A stretch of DNA of 64,000 nt from Bacteroidota bacterium (GTDB taxonomy: Bacteria > Bacteroidota > Bacteroidia > Bacteroidales > F082). The DNA is taken from contig JAERTD010000103.1 of assembly GCA_016845175.1 (NCBI GenBank), positions 31,528 to 95,527 of the forward strand, in the 5' to 3' direction. The number at the start of each line of letters is the position of its first letter. The first letter of the stretch is position 1. Both the position numbers and the translations under genes were made by a program. The notes under the pieces were generated by a model. That model was not told the origin of the DNA. It ran no database searches and saw nothing but the letters and a program-made list of their open reading frames with translations. Of the stretch, positions 44,986 to 54,316 are shown piece by piece.

Positions 44986-45672
44986 ATGCGCTATATTCAA
45001 ATTCTGACAATAGCTTTACTTCTAATTCTTTTCAACTATTGCAAGCACGAACCCATCTTGCCTGAACCAACTAATGACCCGGAAATAAGCGTCAACTGTG
45101 ACCCAGACACAGTTTATTTTGTCAATGACATCTTACCATTACTGAACTCAAATTGTGCCACTTCGGGTTGTCATGATGCCCAGACTGCTAAAGATGGTGT
45201 CATCCTTACAGATTATGCCAGCATTATCCATACCAGGGATGTGAAGGCAGGAGATCCACAGGATTCAGAAATCTATGAGGTGATCACTGAAACAGGTGAT
45301 GATCGCATGCCTCCGGAACCCAATGCAGGGCTTAGTTCAGCTCAGAAAGAACTTATCCGAAAATGGATCAGCCAGGGAGCAAAAAATAATGCCTGTGAAG
45401 ATGATTGCAATCTTACCAATGTAGGATTTGCTGCCGATATTATGCCCATCATCAATACCAATTGCACCGCTTGTCATAGCGGATCCACACCCAATGGTAA
45501 TGTGCGGCTTACCAATTATACCGAGATTTCAACATTGGCACAGTCTGGTTATCTTTTGGATGTACTTACAGCCTCCAATGGTGCTCCACAAATGCCTACT
45601 TCAGGTCGTATAAGCGACTGTAATATCGATAAAATCAGGGTGTGGACAGAAGCTGGCGCACTGGATAATTAA
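44986..45672 (+). CDS. Diheme c-type cytochrome lipoprotein
   Basis: A 228-residue lipoprotein (lipobox FNYC, Cys19) with two c-type heme sites in tandem domains. The first site is C56-ATSG-C61-H62, a four-residue spacing (CX4CH); the second is a standard C159-TA-C162-H163. Methionines at RMPPEP (Met107) and QMPTSG (Met202) are probable sixth ligands. The layout (ILPLLNSNC / IMPIINTNC followed by RLTNY- or LTDY-type segments) resembles the Planctomycete-type cytochrome c domains of Bacteroidota lipoproteins. Likely an electron carrier in the envelope. Partner enzyme not in the window. Confidence 0.82.
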   Translation: MRYIQILTIALLLILFNYCKHEPILPEPTNDPEISVNCDPDTVYFVNDILPLLNSNCATSGCHDAQTAKDGVILTDYASIIHTRDVKAGDPQDSEIYEVITETGDDRMPPEPNAGLSSAQKELIRKWISQGAKNNACEDDCNLTNVGFAADIMPIINTNCTACHSGSTPNGNVRLTNYTEISTLAQSGYLLDVLTASNGAPQMPTSGRISDCNIDKIRVWTEAGALDN

Positions 45673-45687
45673 GCAGTTTGTATTGTG

Positions 45688-45708
45688 AGATGGGTTTAAA
45701 CCCCATCT
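45688..45708 (+). terminator. Hairpin after the diheme cytochrome gene, no T-tract
   Basis: AGATGGG (45688-45694) and CCCATCT (45702-45708) form a 7-bp stem 15 nt past the cytochrome stop. It is not followed by a T-run, so termination by the usual mechanism is doubtful. Confidence 0.3.
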
Positions 45709-45755
45709 TCAACCCCTGATTTAATTAGCCGTATTTTGACCTAATTGCAATACTA

Positions 45756-47681
45756 ATGAGAGTAATTACTATCCTAGTACTTAGCATCTTTCTGTTTGGC
45801 GCTTCCCATAATGGGTTTTCCAATATTGATTCGTTGAAACGTAGTTTTCATGGTATGGAAAACGGACAGGAAAGACTGGCAACCGCCTATTTGATTGCCA
45901 AGAAAACACTGTTTAAAGATCCGGATACTACCCTGAAATACCTATCTATTGTGCTGAAGGATAGTGCAACTTATGAAGCATCAGATGCAATGGCCAACTG
46001 CTTAAATGCCTTAAGTGTGTATTATTTTAACAAAAGCCAATTTGATAGCACAATCTTTTATGCCAATAAAGCTTATGGCCTATATGCTGTAACTGGTAAC
46101 AAAACGAAATTAATGGCTCCTTTGAAAAATGAGGCCTTAGCACGACGGCACCAAGGTGAGTTTGAGTCGGCTCTTTTGGTGTTTTTTGAAATTCTTGAAT
46201 TTTATAAAAAGGAAAACAAAACAAACAAAATTGCTTCCACGCTCAATGACATTGGTAATACCTATACCTACCTGAAGGACAATAAACAAGCCTTAAAATA
46301 CCAGAGCGAGGCGTTGAACTATTTAAAAGATGCTCCCAATCCACGACTGGAAGGCAATGTGTTAAACTCCATTGGCTATACCTATGATCAGATGGGGCAT
46401 GAAGATTCTGCTATCGCCTATTACGAACGAAGTCTGGTTTTTAAAAAGCAAAGTGGGAATATTTATGGCCTTACCATTACCCTCAATAATATATGTACCA
46501 AAATCGACTACCATAAGGAAGCAGAAAAATGTGAAAGCTGTTATCGTGAACTTTTGGCGGAGCAAAGGAAAATACATGACAGCAAAGGAATAGCTCGTAC
46601 TTTTCTAAACCTATCTGTATTGTTTAGCGCACATGCGAAATGTGAACTTGCCCTGTTAAATCTTGATAGTGCCAGGTACTATCTGGCCTTTTCTGACGAT
46701 CTTTTTCTAAAACAAAAGTATTTCAAATTGTATGCGAAAACACTGAACACATGCGACCAGGGTCTTCTGGCTTACCAATATATGGATTCACTGGTAAAAC
46801 TCAATGATTCCATTTATGCTTCTGAAAAAAGAAAGGAATTACTGGAGCTTGACACCAAATACCAGACCCTGCAAAAAACCGAAAGCATCAATAGGCTGCA
46901 AATTGAAAATGCCAACAGCCAGCTGGAAGTTCAAAAGCAAAGGTGGCAAATCTCATTTCTTATGATCTTTTTAATCAGTTTGGCCGGAGGTGCTGTTTTC
47001 CTAATCCTCTATATCCGGCAACGCCAACAAAAACTAAAGGAAGTTGCTCTGGTGAAGATGAGAGAAGCCGAGAGAATTAGAATTGCAAGGGATATGCATG
47101 ATGAGATAGGGTCGGGTTTAACCAGAATATCCCTTATTAGCGAGCAACTACGAATGAGTGATGATCCGCAGCGCACCTTGGAAGGTCCGGTAACTAAAAT
47201 CATATCCCAATCTCGAAATCTGTCAAAAAGCCTAAAGGAAATTTTATGGGCCATTGATCCTTCCAACGATACACTTTCAGAGTTGGTTTTTTATCTGAGA
47301 GATTATGTGTATGATTTTTCAGATGCTACACAGAATGAGTGTACATTAGATTTGCCTGATGATGACCTGGATCAGGAAGTGTCGGTGGAAATCCGAAGAA
47401 ACCTTTTTTTGGTGAGTAAAGAAATCCTGAACAATGTGGCAAAACATGCACAAGCCAGTCAGGTGGAATTCATACTTCAGCACAAGGAAAATATAGTCAG
47501 TCTGCAAATTACGGATAACGGATGTGGATTCGATTTGGAACAATACAAGGCGGGCATTGGTTTGGAGAGCATCCGGATAAGGTCAGAAAAAATTGGAGCT
47601 CAATGTGAGATACAAAGTGAGACTGGAAAAGGAACAACTGTACTGATCCATGGCATTCAATTGAATACTACTAATGGGTGA
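45756..47681 (+). CDS. TPR-containing sensor histidine kinase (HisKA_3/NarX-like)
   Basis: A 641-residue membrane kinase that phosphorylates a response regulator. Signal/anchor at the start, periplasmic TPR repeats (about 70-330; for example DNKQALKYQSEALNYLKDA and EDSAIAYYERSLVFKKQ), a coiled coil, one membrane helix (about 397-420, FLMIFLISLAGGAVFLILYI), then the HisKA_3 box RIARDMHDEIGSGL with phosphoacceptor His448 and an HATPase domain (KEILNNVAKHAQAS, DNGCGFD, GIGLESIRIR). Its partner regulator starts 39 bp downstream, so the two form an operon. The signal is unknown; the TPR layout is typical of Bacteroidota kinases. Confidence 0.92.
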   Translation: MRVITILVLSIFLFGASHNGFSNIDSLKRSFHGMENGQERLATAYLIAKKTLFKDPDTTLKYLSIVLKDSATYEASDAMANCLNALSVYYFNKSQFDSTIFYANKAYGLYAVTGNKTKLMAPLKNEALARRHQGEFESALLVFFEILEFYKKENKTNKIASTLNDIGNTYTYLKDNKQALKYQSEALNYLKDAPNPRLEGNVLNSIGYTYDQMGHEDSAIAYYERSLVFKKQSGNIYGLTITLNNICTKIDYHKEAEKCESCYRELLAEQRKIHDSKGIARTFLNLSVLFSAHAKCELALLNLDSARYYLAFSDDLFLKQKYFKLYAKTLNTCDQGLLAYQYMDSLVKLNDSIYASEKRKELLELDTKYQTLQKTESINRLQIENANSQLEVQKQRWQISFLMIFLISLAGGAVFLILYIRQRQQKLKEVALVKMREAERIRIARDMHDEIGSGLTRISLISEQLRMSDDPQRTLEGPVTKIISQSRNLSKSLKEILWAIDPSNDTLSELVFYLRDYVYDFSDATQNECTLDLPDDDLDQEVSVEIRRNLFLVSKEILNNVAKHAQASQVEFILQHKENIVSLQITDNGCGFDLEQYKAGIGLESIRIRSEKIGAQCEIQSETGKGTTVLIHGIQLNTTNG

Positions 47682-47720
47682 TTGCCAGACACCGAATAGC
47701 ATACTAATATTGCAAACTAT

Positions 47721-48344
47721 ATGAAGATATCTTTGGTAATAGTAGAAGATGATCCTGAGGTGCTCAAAGGCCTTAGAAAGGTTCTGAATGTATCTGAAGA
47801 ACTGGATGTCATCGCCACATTTGATCATGCGGAATCCTTTATCGAGGCAGTGGATGATCTGCAGGTTGATATGGTATTAATGGATATTGGCTTGCCAAAA
47901 ATGAACGGCATCCGCTGTGTGGAAACCGTTAAAAGCAAGCATCCAGAATTGCAATTTCTAATGTGCACCAATTTCGATGATGACCAGAAAGTCTTCGATG
48001 CGCTCAGAGCAGGTGCCAATGGGTATGTGCTCAAAAATGCGGAGGTTCATACCATCGTTCAAGCCATCAAGGAAGTGGTTAATGGAGGATCGCCCATGAG
48101 TAGAAGTATTGCCCGTAAAGTGATAGAGTCTTTTCACTCAACCGGCTTAAAAGAAATAAAATACAACCTCAGCAAAAGAGAATCTGAAATCCTTGAGTTC
48201 TTGTCCAAAGGTTTCCGATATAAGGAAATTGCTGCAAAGCTTTTCATAAGTACCGAAACCGTTCGAACACATATCCGAAATATCTATTCCAAACTCCAGG
48301 TACAGTCGCGGACAGAAGCCTTAAACAAGTATTACAAGCACTAA
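47721..48344 (+). CDS. LuxR/NarL-family response regulator
   Basis: A 207-residue DNA-binding regulator. The receiver domain (1-125) has the acidic pocket VEDDPE, phosphoacceptor Asp55 in LMDIGLP and Lys in GYVLK. The C-terminal LuxR-type helix-turn-helix (about 145-205) carries LSKRESEILEFLSKG and IAAKLFISTETVRTHIRNI. It is the partner of the histidine kinase at 45756-47681. Possible targets include the downstream intergenic region, which carries repeated TACGAAA elements (48466-48502); this link is inference. Confidence 0.93.
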   Translation: MKISLVIVEDDPEVLKGLRKVLNVSEELDVIATFDHAESFIEAVDDLQVDMVLMDIGLPKMNGIRCVETVKSKHPELQFLMCTNFDDDQKVFDALRAGANGYVLKNAEVHTIVQAIKEVVNGGSPMSRSIARKVIESFHSTGLKEIKYNLSKRESEILEFLSKGFRYKEIAAKLFISTETVRTHIRNIYSKLQVQSRTEALNKYYKH

Positions 48345-48465
48345 TTTCTTTTAATCTTTCCTGGTTTTTTCAAGGATTGTCTATCCAATGGAGGCATTTC
48401 TTCATAGCTCAATAGTGCAGTGAACCTGTTAGGCTCCCACCGCATCCGTCTTATTTTTAGCTAGT

Positions 48466-48502
48466 TACGAATATGTAGTACGAAACTACTACGAAAGTAG
48501 TA
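48466..48502. promoter_or_regulatory. Repeated TACGAA(A) elements and small hairpin upstream of the T9SS beta-propeller gene
   Basis: TACGAA occurs at 48466-48471, 48479-48484 and 48490-48495 (spacings 13 and 11 bp). The segment 48487-48502 forms a perfect hairpin TACTAC-GAAA-GTAGTA, while 48475-48479 (GTAGT) can pair instead with 48485-48489 (ACTAC). Such small clustered inverted repeats are the size of NarL/LuxR-type binding sites. Function not shown. Confidence 0.35.
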
Positions 48503-48555
48503 TTGCCAAGCCCTGGTCCAGCGACTAGTTTTGCTGCAACTCTAAAACAAAATCT

Positions 48556-49848
48556 ATGAAACAATTTACGATTCTGACATTGACAATTACTCTTCTTGCT
48601 GTCGCAAAAATTTCTCTAGCCCAGGAATGGATTCCGGTATTTAATTTCAATAGTGTAAACGGACAAGTTATCGCTAGTGATGGTGATAAATTATTCTGCT
48701 ACCAAAGCTATAATTTTCTGAACGAGTCTTATGAAGCAATGATTTCATTAGACAATGGCAGTACATGGACTCAGGTACATGATGATAAATTTGCCACTGC
48801 ATTTTTTAATAGTCAGGGGAATCTCTACGCGGTACGTCAGGATAAATTTCCGGGAACAAACTTATACTTCCCTCAGAGTATATTTCTGACCACTGACAAT
48901 GGCAACAGCTGGTCAACCATTGATACTGTTGCAAATAATATGGGTCAGGTGAATGCATCTGTTTTTAGAAAGGACAATAGTGGTACACTTTATACCGCCT
49001 TTCGTGATTTTAGTGCCAACACCGGAGGCTTTAAATACTCATTGGATGATGGAGCGAGTTGGACATTGATTCCCACTTTTACATCAGGACCTGCAAGTTA
49101 TGAGGATGTATATTCTGCATTAGTAAGCTCAAATGGAGACTTTTATATTACCACCTACAACTCTGGATTATATAAATCAGTTGATGCAGGTGCGAACTGG
49201 ACCAAAGTCTATAACACTTTCGTGACACTTGGCTATTTAAACGAGCACCCAACAACTGGGGATTTATATGTAGCTAGTTATGGTGCTATACTGAGGTCAA
49301 CTGACAATGGTGAAAATTGGGAGGAACTAAATCCTGACCCATGGATGGCCATGAATATTACAAGATTTGAAATTGCATCAGATGGTACGTTTTATTTTTC
49401 CAATTCGGGTGGTGCCTATAAATCGGATGATGGAATTCATTGGGAGTCTATATGGAGTCCAGGTGTCAGGAGCTCAGGAGCAACAAGCTTACTTAATATG
49501 TCAATCAGTGAAAACTATATATATATATCTGCAAATGATTCAACAATTTACAGAGGGCTCCGTGGCACATCAACAAACATCAGCACATTTAACGAAAACA
49601 GTACTTTACGCATTTACCCTGTTCCTGCTCAGGATTATATAACTATAAATTACAATGACGGGAACGACAATACCACTAAGTTCAGTCTTAGCATCACCGA
49701 TATGAGTGGGAAGCTTGTATGTGAAAAAGCATTGCATGCTACCATAAACCATCGGATAGATCTAAGTGATTTCGATTCAGGAATCTATGTGGTGACATGT
49801 CTAAGTGGTTCACACACCACTCAGCGCAAGCTTGTGGTTAATCGATAA
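48556..49848 (+). CDS. T9SS-secreted beta-propeller (BNR/Asp-box) protein
   Basis: A 430-residue secreted protein with signal peptide (cleavage near LAQ), Asp-box repeats (SLDNGSTW, TTDNGNSW, SLDDGASW, SVDAGANW, STDNGENW) forming a propeller over about residues 25-330, and a T9SS type A sorting domain at the C-terminus (about 350-430: LRIYPVPAQDYITINY, ITDMSGKLV, LSDFDSGIYVVTC, QRKLVVN). The sorting domain sends the protein through the outer membrane, where it is usually cleaved and the protein attached to the surface or released. Ligand unknown. It follows the two-component pair and its candidate regulatory repeats. Confidence 0.88.
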   Translation: MKQFTILTLTITLLAVAKISLAQEWIPVFNFNSVNGQVIASDGDKLFCYQSYNFLNESYEAMISLDNGSTWTQVHDDKFATAFFNSQGNLYAVRQDKFPGTNLYFPQSIFLTTDNGNSWSTIDTVANNMGQVNASVFRKDNSGTLYTAFRDFSANTGGFKYSLDDGASWTLIPTFTSGPASYEDVYSALVSSNGDFYITTYNSGLYKSVDAGANWTKVYNTFVTLGYLNEHPTTGDLYVASYGAILRSTDNGENWEELNPDPWMAMNITRFEIASDGTFYFSNSGGAYKSDDGIHWESIWSPGVRSSGATSLLNMSISENYIYISANDSTIYRGLRGTSTNISTFNENSTLRIYPVPAQDYITINYNDGNDNTTKFSLSITDMSGKLVCEKALHATINHRIDLSDFDSGIYVVTCLSGSHTTQRKLVVNR

Positions 49849-49879
49849 ACACATTTACCAACTTCTAAACATAAAAATC

Positions 49880-51571
49880 ATGAAAACACTACTCAGTTTA
49901 TTTTTAAGCGTCCTGATCACCGGACATGTCTTTGGACAGGAATTGAAATTTTCACATCTAACCAATACCTCACTCGATAAGGAGGCCTCCAAAAAAGGCC
50001 GGTATGCCGGCACTTATCTTCAAGGAAACAAAGCGATTGTACATTATTTTATGGCCTCTAAGAAAGAAGGTCTTCAAATGTTTACCTATGCTTTTGACAA
50101 TGCACTCAAATTTGATGGATTTACAGATCTATTTGTAACAAAAGAGCAAGCCGAAAAGGAATACAATTGGTATATCCCAAAAGAAAAAATGGATAAGGCT
50201 GCAAGTGGAAATGAAAGGTTTTTACTAGCAACCAGAACATTTGGCAGTGGAATGAAGATCAGCTTCGGACATATTCAAAAGAATTATATGCAAGGCATCT
50301 TTGTGGATTGGGATTTTGAAGAAGAGGGGAAGCTCAAACCAAAAACAGATGGAATCTGGCGCATCATACCCAGTGGTTATAAAACCACAAGTGATTATAC
50401 CAAACTCTCCACAGCTTATGGTTTTCACCAGGACTTGAAAAAATCCGGATTTCCACTGCTAGCTCCATCAAATGCCCGTTTAATTGCTGCCGGGATCATT
50501 CAGGAGAAAGTAAGTATTAAAAATCCGGCACCAACCCTGGGTAACAGGGTAGGTGTTTTGGCCATCGAAAATGAAACATTCGATGATAGTAAATTTGAAA
50601 TTTACTATTTGCCCTACTCAGGACTTGTAATGGCCTCCGGCTTGGGGCAGGAAGATAATTTAAGTGTTCTTTATGCACCGCTTAATGCCCCTTCTACCTT
50701 GAAATCTCATAGAAAATATCTCTGGAAAAACAAGAAAAACCATTTTACACTGATGCGTTTTAATGATGCACTGGGTCTGGTAGATTCGGTTTCATTTCAA
50801 AGTGAATTGATGTGGGGAAAGTTTTCTATTCATAATGCTAAAGGATCCTCCATTATCAGCGGTATGGGAAAGGTAGATTTCGATGGTTGGGCAAGAAATG
50901 CGGATATGATTGGCTTGAAAAAAATGAACGGTATTCAACTTACAAAAATTAAAGATGGCCAGCTGATCTTCTCAAACTTATGGCATGAAGATGACCTGGA
51001 AGCCAAACTGGTGGTGCCTGAAGGTGAGAAAGAAAAATACGAAATGCATATTCATCATACAGGGATAAAAGAGGTCATTCATCTTCCCAATGGTGATGAC
51101 TTTTTATTAGGGCAATCACCCATGGAAACCTATGCTCTTCAGATTTCGTCAGCAGGAGAGCTCAAAGCTTTCTACAGAATTGGTCGCATTGATGAGAAAA
51201 AAAGTAAGCAATACAATTACCAAATGATGATTAAAGGTGATGATGTGTATCTGGTAATTAATGAACAACCCTTTGAATTCAGCAATGAAACCCAGGTCAG
51301 TGAATCAACATCCACTTTTGTAGGTGCTTATGTAACCACAAGTGTTTCTACCACTACAGTAAAACGTCTCAATGAAGTGTTTGTGCAATCACAACTGGTT
51401 CGTATCAATACTGCCAATCAAAGCATGAGCAATACCCTGATTATTGATGGAAAAGAATTCTATTCCATGGGTAGCTATCCGGCTTTGTTTACAGAAGACG
51501 CCATCATCTTTACCGGTCGTGAAAAAGGACCCAAAGGCAAGGTGATCCATATTGGAAGAATTGATATCTAA
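49880..51571 (+). CDS. Exported protein of unknown function
   Basis: A 563-residue exported protein; the ATG at 49880 gives a clean signal peptide (LLSLFLSVLITGHVFGQ), whereas earlier starts do not. No domain was recognised. Visible traits are many lysines, repeated short strand segments such as KGRYAGTYLQGNKAIVHYFM, YLPYSGLVMASGLGQED and KSKQYNYQMMIKGDDVYLVI, and a threonine/serine-rich stretch (TSVSTTTVKR) near residue 495. The pattern suggests a large beta-propeller-like fold, which is a guess from secondary structure. No T9SS sorting domain. It starts 31 bp after the T9SS beta-propeller gene and is followed by a strong terminator, so the two may form one transcript. Confidence 0.6.
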   Translation: MKTLLSLFLSVLITGHVFGQELKFSHLTNTSLDKEASKKGRYAGTYLQGNKAIVHYFMASKKEGLQMFTYAFDNALKFDGFTDLFVTKEQAEKEYNWYIPKEKMDKAASGNERFLLATRTFGSGMKISFGHIQKNYMQGIFVDWDFEEEGKLKPKTDGIWRIIPSGYKTTSDYTKLSTAYGFHQDLKKSGFPLLAPSNARLIAAGIIQEKVSIKNPAPTLGNRVGVLAIENETFDDSKFEIYYLPYSGLVMASGLGQEDNLSVLYAPLNAPSTLKSHRKYLWKNKKNHFTLMRFNDALGLVDSVSFQSELMWGKFSIHNAKGSSIISGMGKVDFDGWARNADMIGLKKMNGIQLTKIKDGQLIFSNLWHEDDLEAKLVVPEGEKEKYEMHIHHTGIKEVIHLPNGDDFLLGQSPMETYALQISSAGELKAFYRIGRIDEKKSKQYNYQMMIKGDDVYLVINEQPFEFSNETQVSESTSTFVGAYVTTSVSTTTVKRLNEVFVQSQLVRINTANQSMSNTLIIDGKEFYSMGSYPALFTEDAIIFTGREKGPKGKVIHIGRIDI

Positions 51572-51614
51572 GGATTATGTTTAGAAGTGCCTTCTATGGA
51601 GGGTAAATTCTTTG

Positions 51615-51640
51615 AGGCTGGCCATGGGTCAGCCTTTTTT
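51615..51640 (+). terminator. Rho-independent terminator after the 49880-51571 gene
   Basis: AGGCTGGCC (51615-51623) and GGTCAGCCT (51627-51635) form a 9-bp GC-rich stem with one G:T wobble around an ATG loop, followed by a run of T (51636-51640). Confidence 0.8.
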
Positions 51641-51758
51641 GATGTTTTTTGTTGCTGTAGGATGTTGACAGGTTTTTGTAATTTCGAGGATTGAAAAATT
51701 AGGGCCATGATGGCTTGAAAACCTCATTTTTCTCCTTTGATCTGCATATTTCATCTTT

Positions 51759-54203
51759 ATGGAAAGGAACTTTTTTCGGTATTTAAGTGTTGGCATAATT
51801 TTGATATCATTTGCATTAAGCTTTTCAACAGTTGGCAAAGCCCAATCCTTTTTTACCGATCTTGAAGAAAATACCACGGATACCATTTGGATCAATGCTA
51901 ATTTGAAGGATACTGTTTCCGCCTTCTCTGGCAAAAACTTTGCCTTTACCAATCCTCAATATCCTTATGGCCTGGGCTTTATCACAAAATTTCCGGAAGC
52001 TAAAGTGGGTCACAATTGCCTGTTTTCAGTAGGTGGATGGGTTAAAAGCAATAATAAAAACCCCCATGCACTATATGTGATCAGCATTGAGCGGGAGGGA
52101 AAAAGTATATTCTGGCATGGTATTGCTTTATCCGATATTATTAGTGATAGTGGCCAATGGTATCAGTTTGCCGATACATTATTGATCCCACAAACCTATA
52201 CATACAACAGCAATATTAAAGCCTATTTATGGAATAACAGTCAGCAGAGGCTGGGGATTGATGATCTTGGCTTTTCGTTTGGGGCTAACCAAAATCCAAG
52301 CTATTTACCACAAAACCTAACTTTCCCAGATCTCAATATCAGTCATGCTAAGACCAAAAACCTTTTCGAAAACGACTATTATTCCATACTTTATGATTCG
52401 GGAAGAGAAAGCATCCGCATTTTAGATGCGAATGGAGAGATCCTGGTGAATTCTCTGCACTATACCACTGAAAAAAAAGTATCAGGAACTTCAGCAAGCC
52501 AGGATCTCAGATTTAAGTTCAGCTCTTCCAAAATGAAAAAGGGAGAACAGGTGTTGAGTTTTAAGTTTCGAGACAAGAGCGAGAGATGTATTCTTCGCAT
52601 CCTATGCAATTCCGGTTCTCCTAACATAAGATTTGAAGTTGAAAACAAATTCAGAAAAGAACAGGATACTCATCGTTCTGCCCTGGTCTTTGGCATGGAT
52701 GCTCCTCTGAAAGAAGTTTTCCGGTCCAATCGGAAAAGCGACACCTCTCAGTTTCAAGAGGAATACTGGCTGAATAGGCAGGGGGCTTATTTCGCTAATA
52801 ACACTTCAGGGCTTATGGTGTATCACAACCCTGAGATTTCTTCCATGCAATTGCAAACAGAGCAAAACAAGCTGGTTGTAAACCTCGATTATGCTAATGA
52901 CCATCCGTATTTCAGGTTTCCACTGGCTCCCGACAGCAGCAACTGGAAACTGGAACAATCATTCAGTGCTCATCAGAAATGCGATCGCAGCCAGTCCTCC
53001 TTTAGCATTTGGGCAGGTATTCCCGAGATTAATTTGCCAAGGCTGATGAAAAATCCTTTGGGCTTTGAGGCCACCTATATCTGGACCGAGCATGCGGATT
53101 TTTCAGACATCAGAACCAATCGAGCAACCTATTTCGGCCGGGAAGACATTAGAAAATCCAGTGATGCCATTGGTGGCTTTCTGAGGTTTAACATACCGGT
53201 AACCAAGTCGGTTTTTTATGGCAACCCTGATGGTATTACCAATGAAGAAGCTTCGGATGGATTGTTTACCGGACTTGAATCCAGCATACAAACCGACACA
53301 GCTTTTGCTTCCTTTCTAAGAGATATTCATTCACAAGGACACGAAATCTGTTTGCACACGCCTGAACAATTCACCACCAACAGGGCCTATCTGGAAGAAG
53401 CTTTGGCCTATATGAGTATCCATTTCCAATCGCCCAGCTGGATTGACCATGGCCACAACAATGGTCTACAAAACAATCGTGAAGATTTCCTATGTGATGG
53501 TACCCTTGAAGAATCGCAATGGTACGCCATGGATTTATGGGAACAATATGGGGTGAATTATTTCCAGAATCCCTATTATGAGGAGTTTTTTAGCTTTCAG
53601 CATTGGCAGTTCAACCAAAGCATTGAAAAACCAAGCAACAGTTACGGAGATTTTATTCCCAGACCTGATTATTTTCTACACCCAAGTCAAACCGGTGACA
53701 TTTATCACTGGCCCAACACCTCTGCCTTATTTGTAAAGAATGAATCGGATTGGTCGTTTTATTTTAATGATAACAATCTGTCAAGGTTTACTGAAAATTG
53801 GGGCGTAGATATAAACCATTGTTATCCGGCGTGGACCCATCCCGACAAGGGCTTTTGGAAATATACTACCGATTCACTCATTGTTGCTCAGGATGGATTT
53901 AACAACACCTTAGCCCTTATGGATGCCTACCGAAACAGAGGCTTATTAAATGTCACCACTGTAGCTGATTTTATGGACTACCAACTGGCCTTAGAGAAGA
54001 TTAAATATGAGTTTTTAGCCGACGGTAGGATAAGAATCACCAACCTTTCTCATACACCCATCCAGGGATTATCCTTTGCCACCAAGGGCTCTTTTGTGTT
54101 GGTCGACCGACTCAAACCGGCACAGAAAAAAAGCGGAACTGACTTGATTTTCTGGTTTGATTTGGAAGAGAATGCAAGCAGTATTATCAGAATTTTGGAG
54201 TAG
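51759..54203 (+). CDS. Exported protein with polysaccharide-deacetylase-like barrel domain
   Basis: An 814-residue exported protein (signal peptide ending GKAQ). Residues about 35-180 resemble a carbohydrate-binding jelly-roll (LFSVGGWVKSNNKNPHALYV, GQWYQFADTLLIP). The centre (about 435-720) resembles a NodB/polysaccharide-deacetylase (beta/alpha) barrel, with candidate metal residues in TEHADFSD (His445, Asp447), GHEICLHT (His528, His533) and DHGHNNG. The exact NodB motifs are not all present, so the enzyme class is uncertain. No T9SS sorting domain. It stands alone between a terminator (51615-51640) and the promoter of the lamin-tail genes. Confidence 0.5.
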   Translation: MERNFFRYLSVGIILISFALSFSTVGKAQSFFTDLEENTTDTIWINANLKDTVSAFSGKNFAFTNPQYPYGLGFITKFPEAKVGHNCLFSVGGWVKSNNKNPHALYVISIEREGKSIFWHGIALSDIISDSGQWYQFADTLLIPQTYTYNSNIKAYLWNNSQQRLGIDDLGFSFGANQNPSYLPQNLTFPDLNISHAKTKNLFENDYYSILYDSGRESIRILDANGEILVNSLHYTTEKKVSGTSASQDLRFKFSSSKMKKGEQVLSFKFRDKSERCILRILCNSGSPNIRFEVENKFRKEQDTHRSALVFGMDAPLKEVFRSNRKSDTSQFQEEYWLNRQGAYFANNTSGLMVYHNPEISSMQLQTEQNKLVVNLDYANDHPYFRFPLAPDSSNWKLEQSFSAHQKCDRSQSSFSIWAGIPEINLPRLMKNPLGFEATYIWTEHADFSDIRTNRATYFGREDIRKSSDAIGGFLRFNIPVTKSVFYGNPDGITNEEASDGLFTGLESSIQTDTAFASFLRDIHSQGHEICLHTPEQFTTNRAYLEEALAYMSIHFQSPSWIDHGHNNGLQNNREDFLCDGTLEESQWYAMDLWEQYGVNYFQNPYYEEFFSFQHWQFNQSIEKPSNSYGDFIPRPDYFLHPSQTGDIYHWPNTSALFVKNESDWSFYFNDNNLSRFTENWGVDINHCYPAWTHPDKGFWKYTTDSLIVAQDGFNNTLALMDAYRNRGLLNVTTVADFMDYQLALEKIKYEFLADGRIRITNLSHTPIQGLSFATKGSFVLVDRLKPAQKKSGTDLIFWFDLEENASSIIRILE

Positions 54204-54260
54204 GTCGGTAAGCACAAACTTGTATACCTATAATTGAATAATTCCATCCTTTAAATTGAA

Positions 54261-54292
54261 TTTGTATTATCTAGCCTGTTTGGTTAACTTTG
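54261..54292 (+). promoter_or_regulatory. Bacteroidota-type promoter of the lamin-tail operon
   Basis: TTTG (54261-54264), a 20-bp spacer and TAACTTTG (54285-54292) match both elements of the Bacteroidota consensus. The ATG is 24 nt downstream, so the leader is about 20 nt. Confidence 0.65.
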
Positions 54293-54316
54293 TTAGGTTT
54301 AACAGACAGCAGGACC

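Noticed and set aside
47009..47266. Long open frames antisense to the histidine kinase and several other genes
   Set aside because: They follow from codon composition of the real genes; none has a signal, promoter or recognisable product.
49516..49528. (TA)6T tract inside the T9SS beta-propeller gene as a phase-variation switch
   Set aside because: Only 13 bp, in the middle of an intact frame and encoding an ordinary YIYI strand; too short to argue for slippage control.
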